DNA of 64,000 nt from Anabaena sp. UHCC 0204 (GCF_009711975.1 NZ_VIKW01000013.1:67887-131886), one strand, 5' to 3'; shown: positions 48,250 through 59,332, counted from the stretch's first letter. The notes: generated by a model from the sequence alone, not told the origin. Program-made: numbers and translations.

Positions 48250-48648
48250 ATGCCACTACTTCAAAAGATTCATTGGCGAACTATTATTTCTCTAGCTATT
48301 ATTCTTCCCATTGGACTTTCATACAGTCACTATCGCTATTCTATTTCATGGTTGAACCAAGAGGTAGGAGGGATTTTTTATGAAATATTTTGGTGTCTAT
48401 TTGCATTTCTGTTTATCCCCACCCGTCGAGCAGTTTGGCAAATTCCTATATGGGTATTCATAATTACTTGCTTATTGGAATTTCTGCAATTGTGGCATCC
48501 ACCGATTCTCAATTGGTTACGTTCATTTTGGTGGGGAAAGATGATACTCGGTAGTGTCTTCACTTGGGCAGATTTCCCCTATTATGTTGTTGGTAGTGGA
48601 TTAGGATGGCTGTGGTTACATCTGATATGGGGTGCAAAATCGAAATAA
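48250..48648 (+). CDS. DUF2809 membrane protein
   Basis: 132 residues, about four transmembrane helices, matching the DUF2809 pattern (GLSYSHYRYSISWLNQEVGG; IITCLLEFLQLWHP; GSVFTWADFPYYVVGSGLGW). Function of this family is unknown. It is the last coding gene before ssrA. Confidence 0.82.
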   Translation: MPLLQKIHWRTIISLAIILPIGLSYSHYRYSISWLNQEVGGIFYEIFWCLFAFLFIPTRRAVWQIPIWVFIITCLLEFLQLWHPPILNWLRSFWWGKMILGSVFTWADFPYYVVGSGLGWLWLHLIWGAKSK

Positions 48649-48714
48649 ATTGGTATTGGACTAATCAAGGCGATCGCAATCAGCGATAAAATATTTCTCT
48701 CTACTTTAAATTTA

Positions 48715-48744
48715 TTGTCAAATGGCAGAATTCCGTACTATAAT
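48715..48744 (+). promoter_or_regulatory. Promoter of ssrA
   Basis: -35 TTGTCA (48715-48720), an 18-bp spacer, and a perfect -10 TATAAT (48739-48744), 17 bp before the mature tmRNA end. A housekeeping sigma-70-type promoter. Confidence 0.8.
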
Positions 48745-48761
48745 AAAAGTGTGAAGCACAT

Positions 48762-49151
48762 GGGGCTTTAACGGTTTCGACAGGTTGGCGAAAGCTACTC
48801 TGTGATTCAGGTCGAGAGCGAGTTACCTCTCGGAAATCAATGACTCGAAAAAAAAGTAAATGCGAACAATATCGTAAAATTTGCTCGTCGGGAAGCTCTA
48901 GTAGCTGCCTAAGAAACCTCTTTCAGGTTCGAGCGTCTTTAATTTGACTCCGTTAAGGATTAAAGACCTAACCCCCAACGGATGCTCCACTCAAGCGTTC
49001 TCTGGTTGGCTTGATGGCTAAGATTAAATCAGAGCATCCTACGTTCGGGATAATGAACGATTCCCGCCTTGAGGGTCAGAAAGGCTAAACCTGTGAACGA
49101 GTGGAGGGTTAATACCCAATTTGGACATGGGTTCGACTCCCATAAGCTCCA
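48762..49151 (+). ncRNA. ssrA: Transfer-messenger RNA (tmRNA)
   Basis: Begins GGGGCTTTAACGGTTTCGAC and ends with the T-arm GGGTTCGACTCCCA and AGCTCC, which pairs with the 5' GGGGCT to form the tRNA-like acceptor. The internal reading frame at 48862-48912 encodes the tag ANNIVKFARREALVAA and a TAA. It rescues stalled ribosomes and tags the products for degradation. It is the one-piece form normal for Nostocales. CCA is not encoded. Confidence 0.96.
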
Positions 49152-49167
49152 TTTTCAATAATTTATC

Positions 49168-49205
49168 AGTCCGCTAGACACTTGAATGCGTCAGCGGACT
49201 TTTTT
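49168..49205 (+). terminator. Rho-independent terminator of ssrA
   Basis: An 8-bp stem (AGTCCGCT / AGCGGACT) with further partial pairing inside the loop, then six T residues. Confidence 0.88.
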
Positions 49206-49338
49206 GATCTTACCTACCAAAAGTCAAGCTATTACACCCCTCAAAATTTAACCCATCCCGAAATTAATCCCTTTCTTGGTGCGAAACTTTAAACTACATA
49301 CCAAAAAATTCTTCTAGATGCAGCCAATGATTTATCAT

Positions 49339-50378
<1,040 letters not shown>

Positions 50379-50449
50379 CTGGGGACTGGGGACTGGGGAC
50401 TGGGTAATCAATTTTATTTTTCCCAATTACCAATTACGAATTATGAATT

Positions 50450-51691
50450 ATGACTACAGTTCCTACAAAAATTGACTTAGCAATTATCGGTGCTGGACCT
50501 CATGCACTAACTTTAGTTGCCCATCTCTTGCAAAAACGGCAGACAATGAAAGGGAAATTTGCCGTATTTGATCCGAGTGGTACATGGTTAAGTCGCTGGA
50601 AACAGCAATTTGCAGCTTTGGAAATTCCCCATTTGCGATCGCCCGCTGTTCATCATCCCCACTCTAACCCCTTCGCTTTAAGGAAATTTGCTGAATCTCG
50701 TTCTCAGGAACTTTTTCCCCCCTACGACTTACCCGGAACTAAGCTATTTGCGGATTTTTGTCAGGATGTCATAGCATCATATCAGTTACATGATCAAGTT
50801 ATTTCTCTAGCTGTAACCAGCATTAAACCTCTTTTAGATCATTTGCGTCCTCAATTCCAATTAGGGCTGTCAGATGGACAAACGGTAACTGCACGGCGGG
50901 TAGTGTTGGCAACCGGTAGCGGTAAAATACACATTCCTGATTGGGTGAATCAGATTAAATCAGTGTATCCTCAAGATAGACTTTGCCATTCTCACACTGT
51001 AGATTTGCGGAAATATCACAGTTTAACAGGTCAAAGAGTTTTAATAGTCGGTGGTGGCTTAACCAGTGGACATTTAGCTGTAGGTGCAATTTCCCATGGT
51101 GCAAAAGTCCATTTAATGCTGCGAAGACAGTTATCAGAAAAGCTATTTGATGCTGAACCGGGTTGGTTAGGTCCCAAATATCTGAAAGGATTTTTTGAGC
51201 AAAATTGGCAACAACGCTGGAAGCTAATTCAAGAAGCGAGAAATGGTGGTTCTATGACTCCGGCGATCGCTACCCAACTTCGTAAAGAAAAGCATCGTGG
51301 TAATATTAAAATTGACGAAAACTGTCAAATAGTCAAAGCCAAATGGTTAAGTAATAACTGGCAGATAGAATGTAATAACGGTAATATTTACAACTTTGAT
51401 TATATTTGGTTAGCCACAGGCACTAAATTCGATGTCACCACAGAACCCTTATTACAGGACATTTTAGCCGCCTATCCCATCCAAATAGTCAACGGTTTAC
51501 CCGTATTAGATAGTTATCTGCGTTGGACTGGTTGTGAATTATTTATTATGGGTGGTTTAGCAGCCTTGCAAGTGGGTCCAACAGCCAGAAATTTATCAGG
51601 TGCAAGAATGGCCAGTGAGAAAATCGTCCCAGCCATTGTTAAACCCAGTGTAGCCTTTCCTCACAGTCTTACTGAAGTCCAAGCCAGCTAA
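50450..51691 (+). CDS. FAD/NAD(P)-binding oxidoreductase-like protein
   Basis: 413 residues. N-terminal FAD motif DLAIIGAGPHALTLVAHLL (about 9-27), a second dinucleotide fold VLIVGGGLTSGHLAVGAI around residue 200, and a late ATG motif IWLATGTKFD. The layout resembles flavin monooxygenases and ornithine/lysine N-hydroxylases (SidA/IucD-like). The substrate is unknown. It sits between hemB and thrS in the putative zinc-starvation cluster, which suggests a role in metal homeostasis. Confidence 0.8.
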   Translation: MTTVPTKIDLAIIGAGPHALTLVAHLLQKRQTMKGKFAVFDPSGTWLSRWKQQFAALEIPHLRSPAVHHPHSNPFALRKFAESRSQELFPPYDLPGTKLFADFCQDVIASYQLHDQVISLAVTSIKPLLDHLRPQFQLGLSDGQTVTARRVVLATGSGKIHIPDWVNQIKSVYPQDRLCHSHTVDLRKYHSLTGQRVLIVGGGLTSGHLAVGAISHGAKVHLMLRRQLSEKLFDAEPGWLGPKYLKGFFEQNWQQRWKLIQEARNGGSMTPAIATQLRKEKHRGNIKIDENCQIVKAKWLSNNWQIECNNGNIYNFDYIWLATGTKFDVTTEPLLQDILAAYPIQIVNGLPVLDSYLRWTGCELFIMGGLAALQVGPTARNLSGARMASEKIVPAIVKPSVAFPHSLTEVQAS

Positions 51692-51736
51692 CAGCACTTT
51701 AAAATATTTTCCCATTCAGACATTTTTGCGTTACAC

Positions 51737-51751
51737 TGATAACGATTCTCA
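51737..51751. promoter_or_regulatory. Probable Zur box upstream of thrS
   Basis: TGATAACGATTCTCA is a 7-1-7 imperfect palindrome of the cyanobacterial Zur type (TGATAAT-N-ATTATCA), ending 12 bp before the thrS ATG. Five of seven arm positions pair. Confidence 0.6.
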
Positions 51752-51763
51752 TTCTGGTTTGGT

Positions 51764-53587
51764 ATGGTCAGTTCATTAACCCAGTCTCAAGACAGCTTGA
51801 ACCTACACGATAGCGACAAACTCACCCTCATTCGTCACACCAGCGCCCATATTATGGCCATGGCGGTACAAAAGCTATTTCCAGGGACTAAGGTAGCAAT
51901 TGGACCTGTCACAGACATTGGATTTTACTACGATTTTGATTGTCCAATTAGCATCACGACTGATGACTTGGCCAAAATAGAAACAGAAATGCGACGGATA
52001 ATCAAAGCTAATTTACCTATTATCCGCGAAGAAGTAAAAAGATCAGAAATTCGCGCCGAAATTGCCGAATTAAATGAACCCTACAAATTAGAAATCTTAG
52101 AACGCATTCCCGAATCAGAAATTATCACCCGTTACTTTATTGGTACTCCTGAAACGGTGAAATCAGAACCATCATTATTTGTCACAGACATTCAACCAGC
52201 AAATAATTATTGGTGGGATTTGTGTGCAGGACCACACATTAACTTTACAGGTGAAATTGATCCTCATGCTTTTAAATTATTGAATGTTGCCGGTGCTTAT
52301 TGGCAAGGAGATGCCACCAAACCACAACTACAACGAATTTACGGAACAGCGTGGCAAACAAAAGCCGAATTAGCAAATTACCTCCAACACATAGAAGAAG
52401 CTTTACGTCGAGATCATCGAAAAATAGGTCAAGAACTTAACTTATTTAGTATTCAAGAAGAAGCTGGAGGTGGCTTAGTATTTTGGCATCCCAAAGGGTC
52501 AATAATTCGCTACATCATTGAAGATTATTGGCGCAAAGCCCATCTAGAATCTGGTTATCAATTACTATATACGCCTCATGTAGCCAATCTTGATTTATGG
52601 AAAACATCAGGACATTTTGACTTCTATCAAGAGAGTATGTTTGACTCAATGGATGTGGAAAATCAGGCTTATTAAATTAAGCCCATGAATTGCCCTTTTC
52701 ATGTCCTAACTTACAAACATCAACTCCATTCCTATCGAGAATTACCATTAAGATGGGCAGAACTAGGAACAGTATACCGTTATGAACGTTCTGGATCTTT
52801 ACATGGTTTAATGCGAGTACGAGGATTTACTCAAGATGATGCTCATATCTTTTGTTTACCTGACCAAATAGCTGAGGAAATCTTAGGCGTTTTAAATCTC
52901 ACCGAGCAGATTTTATCAGATTTTGGCTTTAAAGAATATGAAGTTAATCTTTCCACCCGTCCTGAAAAATCAGTAGGAACTGATCACGTTTGGGAATTAG
53001 CAACCACAGCACTAGAACAAGCTTTAAATACTAAAGGTTGGAATTATATTGTTGATGAAGGTGGGGGAGCTTTTTATGGTCCCAAGATAGACATTAAAAT
53101 TAAAGATGCTATCGGTCGTTTGTGGCAATGTTCCACAATTCAGGTAGATTTTAACTTGCCAGAACGATTTAATATGGAGTATATTGCATCCGATGGCAGT
53201 CGTCAACAACCAATTATGATTCATCGGGCTATTTTTGGTTCTTTAGAACGCTTTTTTGGCATCTTAATCGAGAATTATGCAGGTGATTTCCCCCTGTGGT
53301 TAGCACCTGTACAACTGCGGATTTTACCTGTTAGTGATGATTGTCGAGAATATGCAAAATCGGTGGAAAAAGATTTAAAAAAAAGCGGCTTTAGGGTAGA
53401 AATAGATAGCAGTGGTGAGCGATTAGGTAAACAAATTCGCATGGCTGAATTAGAAAAAATCCCCGTTTTCGCTATTATTGGCAAGAAAGAAATAGAAAGC
53501 ACGACTGTAAGCGTAAGAAGTAGAAAAACTGGAGATTTAGGAATTTTAAACTTAGCTGAACTTGTAAATTATTTGCAAACAGCTTAA
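51764..53587 (+). pseudogene. thrS: Threonyl-tRNA synthetase interrupted by one in-frame stop
   Basis: One continuous frame of 607 codons is broken only by TAA at 52673-52675, exactly where [18 protein letters not shown] is expected; CAA to TAA is a single change. The first half has the editing domain (RHTSAHIMAMAVQKLFPG; AGPHINFTG). The second has the class II core with zinc ligands ([28 protein letters not shown]) and the anticodon domain. There is no N-terminal TGS domain, as in the secondary ThrS2 enzymes of cyanobacteria. Restart at the ATG 52685 could make a separate C-terminal half. Probably a recent pseudogene or a sequencing error; a housekeeping thrS must lie elsewhere. Confidence 0.85.
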
Positions 53588-53638
53588 AATCCTTATTTGC
53601 TTTATTGATTCAACAATTCAAATCCATTAAATTTTGAT

Positions 53639-54682
53639 ATGAATACCATCACTTTGAACAAAACAAATATAATTCCTGAAATTCCTAAACAAGGAATGCC
53701 TGTAACTATTATCACAGGATTTTTAGGGAGTGGAAAAACCACACTTTTAAATCAAATTCTTCAAAACAAACAAGATTTAAAAATCGCCGTTCTTGTCAAT
53801 GAATTTGGTGATATCAACATTGATAGTCAATTGCTAGTTTCTGTAGATCAAGACATGCTAGAACTCAGCAATGGCTGTATATGTTGTACCATTAATGATG
53901 GTTTAGTTGATGCCGTATATCGAGTTTTAGAACGAGAAGACAGAATTGATTATCTAGTCATTGAAACCACTGGAGTTGCTGATCCTTTACCAATAATTTT
54001 AACTTTTCTGGGAACAGAACTAAGAGACCTGACTAATCTAGATTCGATTCTCACAGTAGTAGATGCTGAAACATTTAACGAAGAACACTTCGAGAGTGAA
54101 GCAGCTTTAAAACAAATTACCTATGGAGATATTATTCTCCTCAATAAAACAGACCTTGTTACCTCAGAAAAACTCCAAGAAGTAGAAAATTTTATCCATG
54201 ATGTCAAACATGGAGCGAAAATTTTACATACTCAATATGGTGAAGTTGCTTTACCATTAATTTTAGATGTGGGTTTAACACCAAAAGATAAATATATCGC
54301 TATTGATGATGAAGATACTCATCATCACCATGAACATAAGCATGAACATAAGCATGAACATAAGCATGAACATCATCATCATCACTCTGATCATTTAGAC
54401 AATGATGGGTTTATTTCGATTTCCTTCCAAAGTGACAAACCATTTGATGTCCATAAATTTGAGAATTTCTTGACTGAAGAAATGCCACAGAATGTATTTC
54501 GAGCTAAGGGCATCTTATGGTTTAATGATAGTAATTTACGCCATCTTTTCCAACTGAGTGGACCTCGTTACAGTTTGCACGCAGACGAATGGAATACTCT
54601 ACCTAAAAATCAGGTAGTTTTTATTGGCAGAAAGTTGGATACTAATGAGATTCATACAAAACTTAACAAATGTTTGGTATAA
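53639..54682 (+). CDS. COG0523 (CobW/ZNG1-like) GTPase with His-rich metal loop
   Basis: 347 residues. P-loop IITGFLGSGKTTLLNQIL (about 24-41), the CxCC metal motif SNGCICCTINDGLVD (about 78-92), NKTD at LLNKTDLVTS, and a CobW C-terminal domain. Residues ~222-250 are a run of His/Glu/Lys (EHKHEHKHEHKHEHHHHHSD). Such proteins are GTP-dependent zinc chaperones, typically induced by Zur. Its place after thrS and before folE supports a zinc-starvation role. Short tandem DNA repeats encode the EHKH units. Confidence 0.92.
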   Translation: MNTITLNKTNIIPEIPKQGMPVTIITGFLGSGKTTLLNQILQNKQDLKIAVLVNEFGDINIDSQLLVSVDQDMLELSNGCICCTINDGLVDAVYRVLEREDRIDYLVIETTGVADPLPIILTFLGTELRDLTNLDSILTVVDAETFNEEHFESEAALKQITYGDIILLNKTDLVTSEKLQEVENFIHDVKHGAKILHTQYGEVALPLILDVGLTPKDKYIAIDDEDTHHHHEHKHEHKHEHKHEHHHHHSDHLDNDGFISISFQSDKPFDVHKFENFLTEEMPQNVFRAKGILWFNDSNLRHLFQLSGPRYSLHADEWNTLPKNQVVFIGRKLDTNEIHTKLNKCLV

Positions 54683-54780
54683 TAAGAAAGCGTTCATTAA
54701 ATCTCTAATTTAGTTCATAGATATTCATATCTATTGAACTATTAACTAGTGTCATAACTCATCCCCATTAAACTCAGAAA

Positions 54781-55431
54781 ATGACTTTATCTATTCGTCC
54801 CAATCTGAATTCCGCGGCTCAGGTGGTGTCATCTTTATCAACTCAGCAACAGCCAACTGTAACAGAAGCAGACATGAGACAGGCTGTACGGACTTTGTTG
54901 ATTGGATTAGGAGAAAATCCAGACCGGGAAGGTTTAATAGATACTCCTAAAAGAGTTGTTAAAGCTTTAAAGTTTCTGACCAATGGCTACCATGAATCCT
55001 TAGATGAACTCCTCAATGGAGCAGTATTTACAGAAGAGGCAAATGAAATGGTATTAGTCCGGGATATTGATATTTTCAGTTCCTGTGAACACCACATATT
55101 ACCAATCATTGGCCGCGCTCATGTTGCATATATTCCTAATGGTAAGGTGATAGGTTTATCAAAAATTGCCCGCATTTGTGAAATGTATGCACGACGTTTG
55201 CAAGTACAAGAACGGCTGACTTTACAAATTGCTGACGCACTGCAAGGTTTACTCAAACCTCAAGGAGTTGCAGTTGTAATCGAAGCAACTCATATGTGTA
55301 TGGTGATGAGAGGAGTTCAAAAACCAGGCTCTTGGACTGTTACCAGTGCAATGCGGGGAGTATTTTCTGAAGACGCACGAACTCGTGAAGAATTCATGAA
55401 TTTAATTCGACACAATCCTAATTTTAAATAA
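54781..55431 (+). CDS. folE: GTP cyclohydrolase I (FolE type IA)
   Basis: 216 residues. The zinc ligands are present: [21 protein letters not shown] and [14 protein letters not shown]. It makes dihydroneopterin triphosphate, the first step of folate and pterin synthesis. Zinc-dependent FolE is a known client or partner of COG0523 proteins, and the gene lies 98 bp after one. It may be a second copy. Confidence 0.93.
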   Translation: MTLSIRPNLNSAAQVVSSLSTQQQPTVTEADMRQAVRTLLIGLGENPDREGLIDTPKRVVKALKFLTNGYHESLDELLNGAVFTEEANEMVLVRDIDIFSSCEHHILPIIGRAHVAYIPNGKVIGLSKIARICEMYARRLQVQERLTLQIADALQGLLKPQGVAVVIEATHMCMVMRGVQKPGSWTVTSAMRGVFSEDARTREEFMNLIRHNPNFK

Positions 55432-55547
55432 CAGGCTTTGGCTGATACAAATTTAAATTTAGCTTGTACTATGTAGAGATAGGAAGTTTCCGATCTCTAC
55501 ATGATCAGCTTTGTAATTAGGGATATTTATTAAAAATAGTATAAAAT

Positions 55548-56321
55548 ATGAATATACCAATCATTAAGGTTATTGCTGGATTATCCGGTGCTGGAAAAAC
55601 TACTTGGATTTGTCAACAAATTCGAGATATTGTATCTGCGGAAAAAGTAATTTATTTTTGTCCAGGAACTGGGAATGTTCCTATTGATCAAACTAGAATA
55701 GCTACTGAATTTCCGGAACTCAACATATTTGGTGATGGTCAAGAAATTGAATTTCTTCATCATATACCCACAGCTAATAGTGTATATGTTGAATTAGGTT
55801 CTTATCTAGAATTAAAAACTATCTCAAAAATATTAGATCATCTAACTTACCGCGCCATAGCAATTATTCCACCAGATTTGCAAAACTCTGAATATGATAG
55901 TTGGGCAAATGAAATTATACACGGCGCACCAGTTCCTACTATAACTGTAGAAAATTTATGGCGAGTAGAAACTACAGGTCAAGTCATTGATGAAAATAGT
56001 TTAGATGAATTTTGGTATGAAATAACTCATAATGCTTATGGTACTGTCACCCGTGCTAAAGCTATTTTTGATGTTAATGATGGGCGTTCTCTTTACTGTG
56101 ATTTTGTCGCTGGTGTTCCCAAAATAGACTTTTTAGAATTAAACTTACCACGATATTTAGAAGGTAGACCTCAGCGATTTAGTGGCATAGAAATAGTAGG
56201 AAAAAACTTAGATGAAACAACTTTAAAAGCAACATTATCAGATTGTTGTTTATCTGAATCCCTAATTTCGCAATATCAACAACAAGTACAACAAATTTTA
56301 CTAGAAGGTGAAGAAGTATGA
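55548..56321 (+). CDS. Shortened COG0523-like P-loop protein
   Basis: 257 residues. P-loop KVIAGLSGAGKTTWICQQI near residue 10, and a CobW-C-like end (TRAKAIFDVNDGRSLYCDFV; FSGIEIVGKNLDETTLKATL). The CxCC metal motif and the NKxD specificity motif of COG0523 GTPases are both absent. So it has kept the ends of the fold but not its metal or base-reading parts. It overlaps the metallophosphoesterase gene by 4 bp (ATGA). Confidence 0.72.
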   Translation: MNIPIIKVIAGLSGAGKTTWICQQIRDIVSAEKVIYFCPGTGNVPIDQTRIATEFPELNIFGDGQEIEFLHHIPTANSVYVELGSYLELKTISKILDHLTYRAIAIIPPDLQNSEYDSWANEIIHGAPVPTITVENLWRVETTGQVIDENSLDEFWYEITHNAYGTVTRAKAIFDVNDGRSLYCDFVAGVPKIDFLELNLPRYLEGRPQRFSGIEIVGKNLDETTLKATLSDCCLSESLISQYQQQVQQILLEGEEV

Positions 56322-57127
56322 AAATAGCAGTTATGTCATGTATTCATGGTAATTATGAAGCTTTAGAAGCTGTATTATTAGATATTGACCAGCAAAAAGC
56401 CGAAAAAATCTTTTGTGTTGGTGATCTGGTGGGATATGGACCACATCCTAATGCAGTGATTAACCAAATTCGCTCTTTAGATATTCCTACCTGCGTCGGT
56501 TGTTGGGATGAGGATATTGTGGAAGGATTGAATGCTTGCGATTGCAGTTATCCTTCAATATTGGCGGAAAAAAGAGGACTAAAAGCTCACCAATGGACAA
56601 ATCAGGAAATTCACCCAGAAAACCGAGAATTTTTAGCCAATTTACCCTATAGTCTGCAATGGCAAAACTTAGCTTTTTTTCACGGTAGTCCTCATAGCAA
56701 CCATGAATATTTATTACCTGAACTTGATGCTTTCATTGCTTTAGAACGGGTACTTTCCACAGGTGCAGATGTGCTATTTTGTGGACATACCCATGTTCCT
56801 TATACACGAAATCTTGATGCTGGTGAGTTACAAGTCCAGGTTAATAATCAAGCAGAATCACGCAAAATCAGCTTTTCATCTGCTCTCAAAAAGATTGTGA
56901 ATGTTGGTTCTGTTGGAGAACCCAGACATGGACGACCAAATGCAACTTATGTAATCTATGAAACTGATACTCAAGCAGTGACATTGCGAGAAGTTACGTA
57001 TGATTATCAAAAAACCTGTGCAGCAATTATAGAGAAGGGATTACCAGAAATTTTTGCGTGGCGTTTAGCGAATGGCTTAGAGTATGCTGAACGCGCAGAT
57101 GATCCAAGTCATGTTTGTACCAGATAA
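56318..57127 (+). CDS. Metallophosphoesterase-family protein with altered metal site
   Basis: 269 residues. MSCIHGNYEALEAVL (usually SDIHGN), VGDLVGYGPHPNAVI, FFHGSPHS and FCGHTHVPY are family motifs. In place of the GNHD motif the protein reads CVGCWDED, and the first Asp of DxH is Cys. Two metal ligands are therefore changed. It may bind another metal or act without catalysis. Translation is coupled to the COG0523-like gene upstream. Confidence 0.78.
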   Translation: MKIAVMSCIHGNYEALEAVLLDIDQQKAEKIFCVGDLVGYGPHPNAVINQIRSLDIPTCVGCWDEDIVEGLNACDCSYPSILAEKRGLKAHQWTNQEIHPENREFLANLPYSLQWQNLAFFHGSPHSNHEYLLPELDAFIALERVLSTGADVLFCGHTHVPYTRNLDAGELQVQVNNQAESRKISFSSALKKIVNVGSVGEPRHGRPNATYVIYETDTQAVTLREVTYDYQKTCAAIIEKGLPEIFAWRLANGLEYAERADDPSHVCTR

Positions 57128-57151
57128 AAAGATTAGGGCTTCAATATTGTT

Positions 57152-57222
57152 CGGTTAAGCAACAACGCAACCCAACGTCCGTAAATGTTGGGTTTCCTAA
57201 CGTCAACCCAACCTACCTGATT
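57152..57222. repeat. Dispersed GTTGGGTT palindromic repeat, second copy
   Basis: GGTTAAGCAACAACGCAACC, then CAACGTCCGTAAATGTTGGG and AACCCAACCTACC: the same family as 5036-5075. It lies between the two phosphoesterase-like genes. Confidence 0.6.
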
Positions 57223-57349
57223 TAATGTTTTTAGCTTAACCGACAAGTATTGACTGGGAATTGGGACTATCAATACTTAATCACCCTTTCTTCCTTTGCG
57301 CCTTTGCGCCTTTGCGTGAGACATAAAAATAACTGTAAAATCTAAAATT

Positions 57350-58090
57350 ATGTGGGCAATTTTAAGTGGAATTGAAGGAAATTTGCCAGCTTATGAGGCT
57401 GTAATAGCTGATATTAAGCGACAAAACCGTTATATAGAAGCATTATATATTATCGGTGATTTAGTCGGTCCAAGGCGAGAATGTGAGGAGTTAGTAGCAA
57501 GGGTGAAATCACCACGACGGGGTGAATTAGCACCGATGATTTGTAAGGGATGGTGGGAAGAACAATGTTTAATTTTACATGGTTTGGGACCCACTGGAGA
57601 CGCGCCAGAATTGCTAGAAAAATATGGTGGTGATACTGTGCAGATGTTGTGGGATTGTGTTTCCCGTCCAACTGTACAATGGTTGCGATCGCTCGACTTT
57701 GGTTTTTTTGAATTAGATTGTCTATTAATACATGGTTCGACAATGGGTGTAAATGACGAACTAACCCCCGATACGCCCCCAATTCAAATGCTAGATAGAT
57801 TATCACGAATGCAAGCAAATAACCTGTTTTGCGGTCGTTCTGGGTTAACTTTTCAGTATCAGTTACAAGCTGGATCTATTAGCAGTGAAATCACTACCCT
57901 AGATCGTCAATTGTCTCCCCAAACAATCACCGTTACCCCCCGTCAAGTCATAGGAGTGGGAAATGTGGGACGAACACCAGGAGAAGCAACCTATACTCTC
58001 TACAATCCGGGGACAAATCAGGTGAAATTTCAACCTGTGTACTACGGAAATAGCAAAGGGTTTCAAAAGCAGCTACAGGCTACAAAATAG
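57350..58090 (+). CDS. Degenerate metallophosphoesterase paralogue (probable pseudoenzyme)
   Basis: 246 residues, colinear with the gene at 56318 (AILSGIEGNLPAYEAVIADI; IIGDLVGPRRE; CKGWWEEQC; LLIHGSTMG; LFCGRSGLTFQY). It has lost more ligands: HGN is EGN, GHTH is GRSG. Only the GDLVG Asp and the HG pair remain. It looks like a tandem duplicate that gave up catalysis, perhaps keeping a structural or regulatory role. Confidence 0.7.
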   Translation: MWAILSGIEGNLPAYEAVIADIKRQNRYIEALYIIGDLVGPRRECEELVARVKSPRRGELAPMICKGWWEEQCLILHGLGPTGDAPELLEKYGGDTVQMLWDCVSRPTVQWLRSLDFGFFELDCLLIHGSTMGVNDELTPDTPPIQMLDRLSRMQANNLFCGRSGLTFQYQLQAGSISSEITTLDRQLSPQTITVTPRQVIGVGNVGRTPGEATYTLYNPGTNQVKFQPVYYGNSKGFQKQLQATK

Positions 58091-58195
58091 ATATCAAGGA
58101 AAAAGACACAAACATTTTTTCCTATTCCCTGATAAACTAAATACCTGTTGATAACAGCACAGAGCTATAGCGGTTATCGCCCTTGATGCAATACA

Positions 58196-58222
58196 ATTGA
58201 GGGCGCAGACCCTGCGCCCCTA
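58196..58222. repeat. Short hairpin repeat (GGGCGCAG...CTGCGCCC)
   Basis: GGGCGCAGACCCTGCGCCC is a perfect 8-bp stem with a 3-base loop, followed by CTACAGAG. A dispersed repeat; no T-run, so not a clear terminator. Confidence 0.6.
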
Positions 58223-58286
58223 CAGAGTTTGCGATTGGCTGACTGTATCTTACAAAGAGTGCATACCGCTATATTATTCTTGTCTG

Positions 58287-58742
58287 TCAGACTTCATGAT
58301 TGTTAGATGTTTTCCGTGTATTAATCACTTTTCCCCTTTCTTTCAGAACTCTTCGGAGTCGGTCAGCACTCAAGTAAACTTGTCGCTCAGAAGCTAGTTT
58401 TTTGGCTAGTTGTTTAGAGTTATAAGTCTGTTGTGGTTCTTGAAATAAACAGTTCTCCAAATACTCTAAATCATCCTCTGAATAGCGGGGTTTTCCTCCT
58501 CGACCTGGAGCATCCCATAATCCTGCTAAACCCATCTTTTCCCAACGGTGTAGAGTCTGACGGACTGTAGAAATCGCCCAGTTTAGACCTTGAGCAATTT
58601 GCTCGTTTTTTAATCCGCGAGCGTTCAACAGTAGAACCTGAGCGCGATCTTTCGTTCGCTGAGGAATACTTGTAGCTTTTCTCAACTCTTCTAATGTGAG
58701 CTTTTCCTCATCAGTTAAAAAAATTCTCAGTCGACATCCCAT
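58287..58742 (-). mobile_element. IS630-family OrfA fragment
   Basis: 151 residues with a homeodomain-like helix-turn-helix: LTLEELRKATSIPQRTKDRA, AQGLNWAISTVRQTLHRW, and GLAGLWDAPGRGGKPRYS. This is the N-terminal (OrfA) half of an IS630/IS-Tc1-type transposase. The catalytic DDE half (OrfB) is missing downstream, where the frame ends in TSNNHEV. The element is immobile unless helped in trans. No clear terminal repeats were found. Confidence 0.8.
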
Positions 58743-59042
58743 AGGCGTTTTGCTTTAATTAAAGTAGTTGGTACGCTGATGTATGATTTCGCCTATATAC
58801 TTGTAAACACAGTATATAGTAACACACTATATTTTATATAAGCCACAAAGACTTTTTTGGCTGTAGTGTAGTTGTAAATATCCTCTGGAATTATTTTTAG
58901 TCTGCAAAGATATGAACATACCATCAGATAAAATGTCAAGTACGTTACATAATATTAGTAATAAATAATTTTAATACTAAGTATTGTCATGCTGTCTCAT
59001 CAGTGCTTCCAATAAATTGATCTGGTTCAACAGATTAAAGCG
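58743..59042. other. Spacer without recognised gene
   Basis: 300 bp of AT-rich DNA between the IS630 fragment and the small-RNA array. TATACTTGTAAACACAGTATA at 58796-58816 is a loose palindrome that could be an IS end. Nothing else is supported. Confidence 0.35.
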
Positions 59043-59162
59043 AAAAAAAAGGTTTGGTGTGATAACCAAACCTCCATAATTGCTGTGCTTAACAACGTAC
59101 TTAATTAATTTAATGCTACTCTGCTGACAGATCATCTTCCTGGAGGATGTGTCCAAATTTCC
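59043..59162 (-). ncRNA. Predicted small RNA, array unit 1
   Basis: Minus-strand unit: -10 TATCAT at 59174-59169, start near 59162, conserved block ACACATCCTCCAGGAAGATG (59152-59133). A ~60-base variable middle follows, then a terminator stem GGTTTGGTTATCACACCAAACC (59072-59051) with eight U residues. Block to stem end is 102 bp, matching units 2, 4 and 5. The block forms a loose hairpin exposing CCUCC, an anti-Shine-Dalgarno-like sequence. Confidence 0.6.
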
Positions 59163-59216
59163 CTAAAGATGATAGAGAGTGATAAAGATACATATTAACC
59201 AATTACCTGAAAAATG

Positions 59217-59332
59217 AAAAAAGCTTGGGTGTTAAGCCAAGCCTTTGTATATACCAGGTGTTTACCATATACAGTTACTTTAAACCCTAAATTATTCCGA
59301 TTCATCTTCCTTTAAGGTGTGTACAAATTTAA
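59217..59332 (-). ncRNA. Predicted small RNA, array unit 2
   Basis: -10 TATCAG at 59344-59339, block ACACACCTTAAAGGAAGATG (59322-59303), terminator stem GCTTGG/CCAAGC (59242-59223) with six U residues. Block to stem is 100 bp. It shares the motif ACCAxGTGTTTACCATA (59253-59269) with unit 4 (59621-59637). Confidence 0.58.

Noticed and set aside
48177..48383. 68-codon plus-strand ORF before the DUF2809 gene
   Set aside because: It overlaps the DUF2809 gene in another frame and has no homology-like features.
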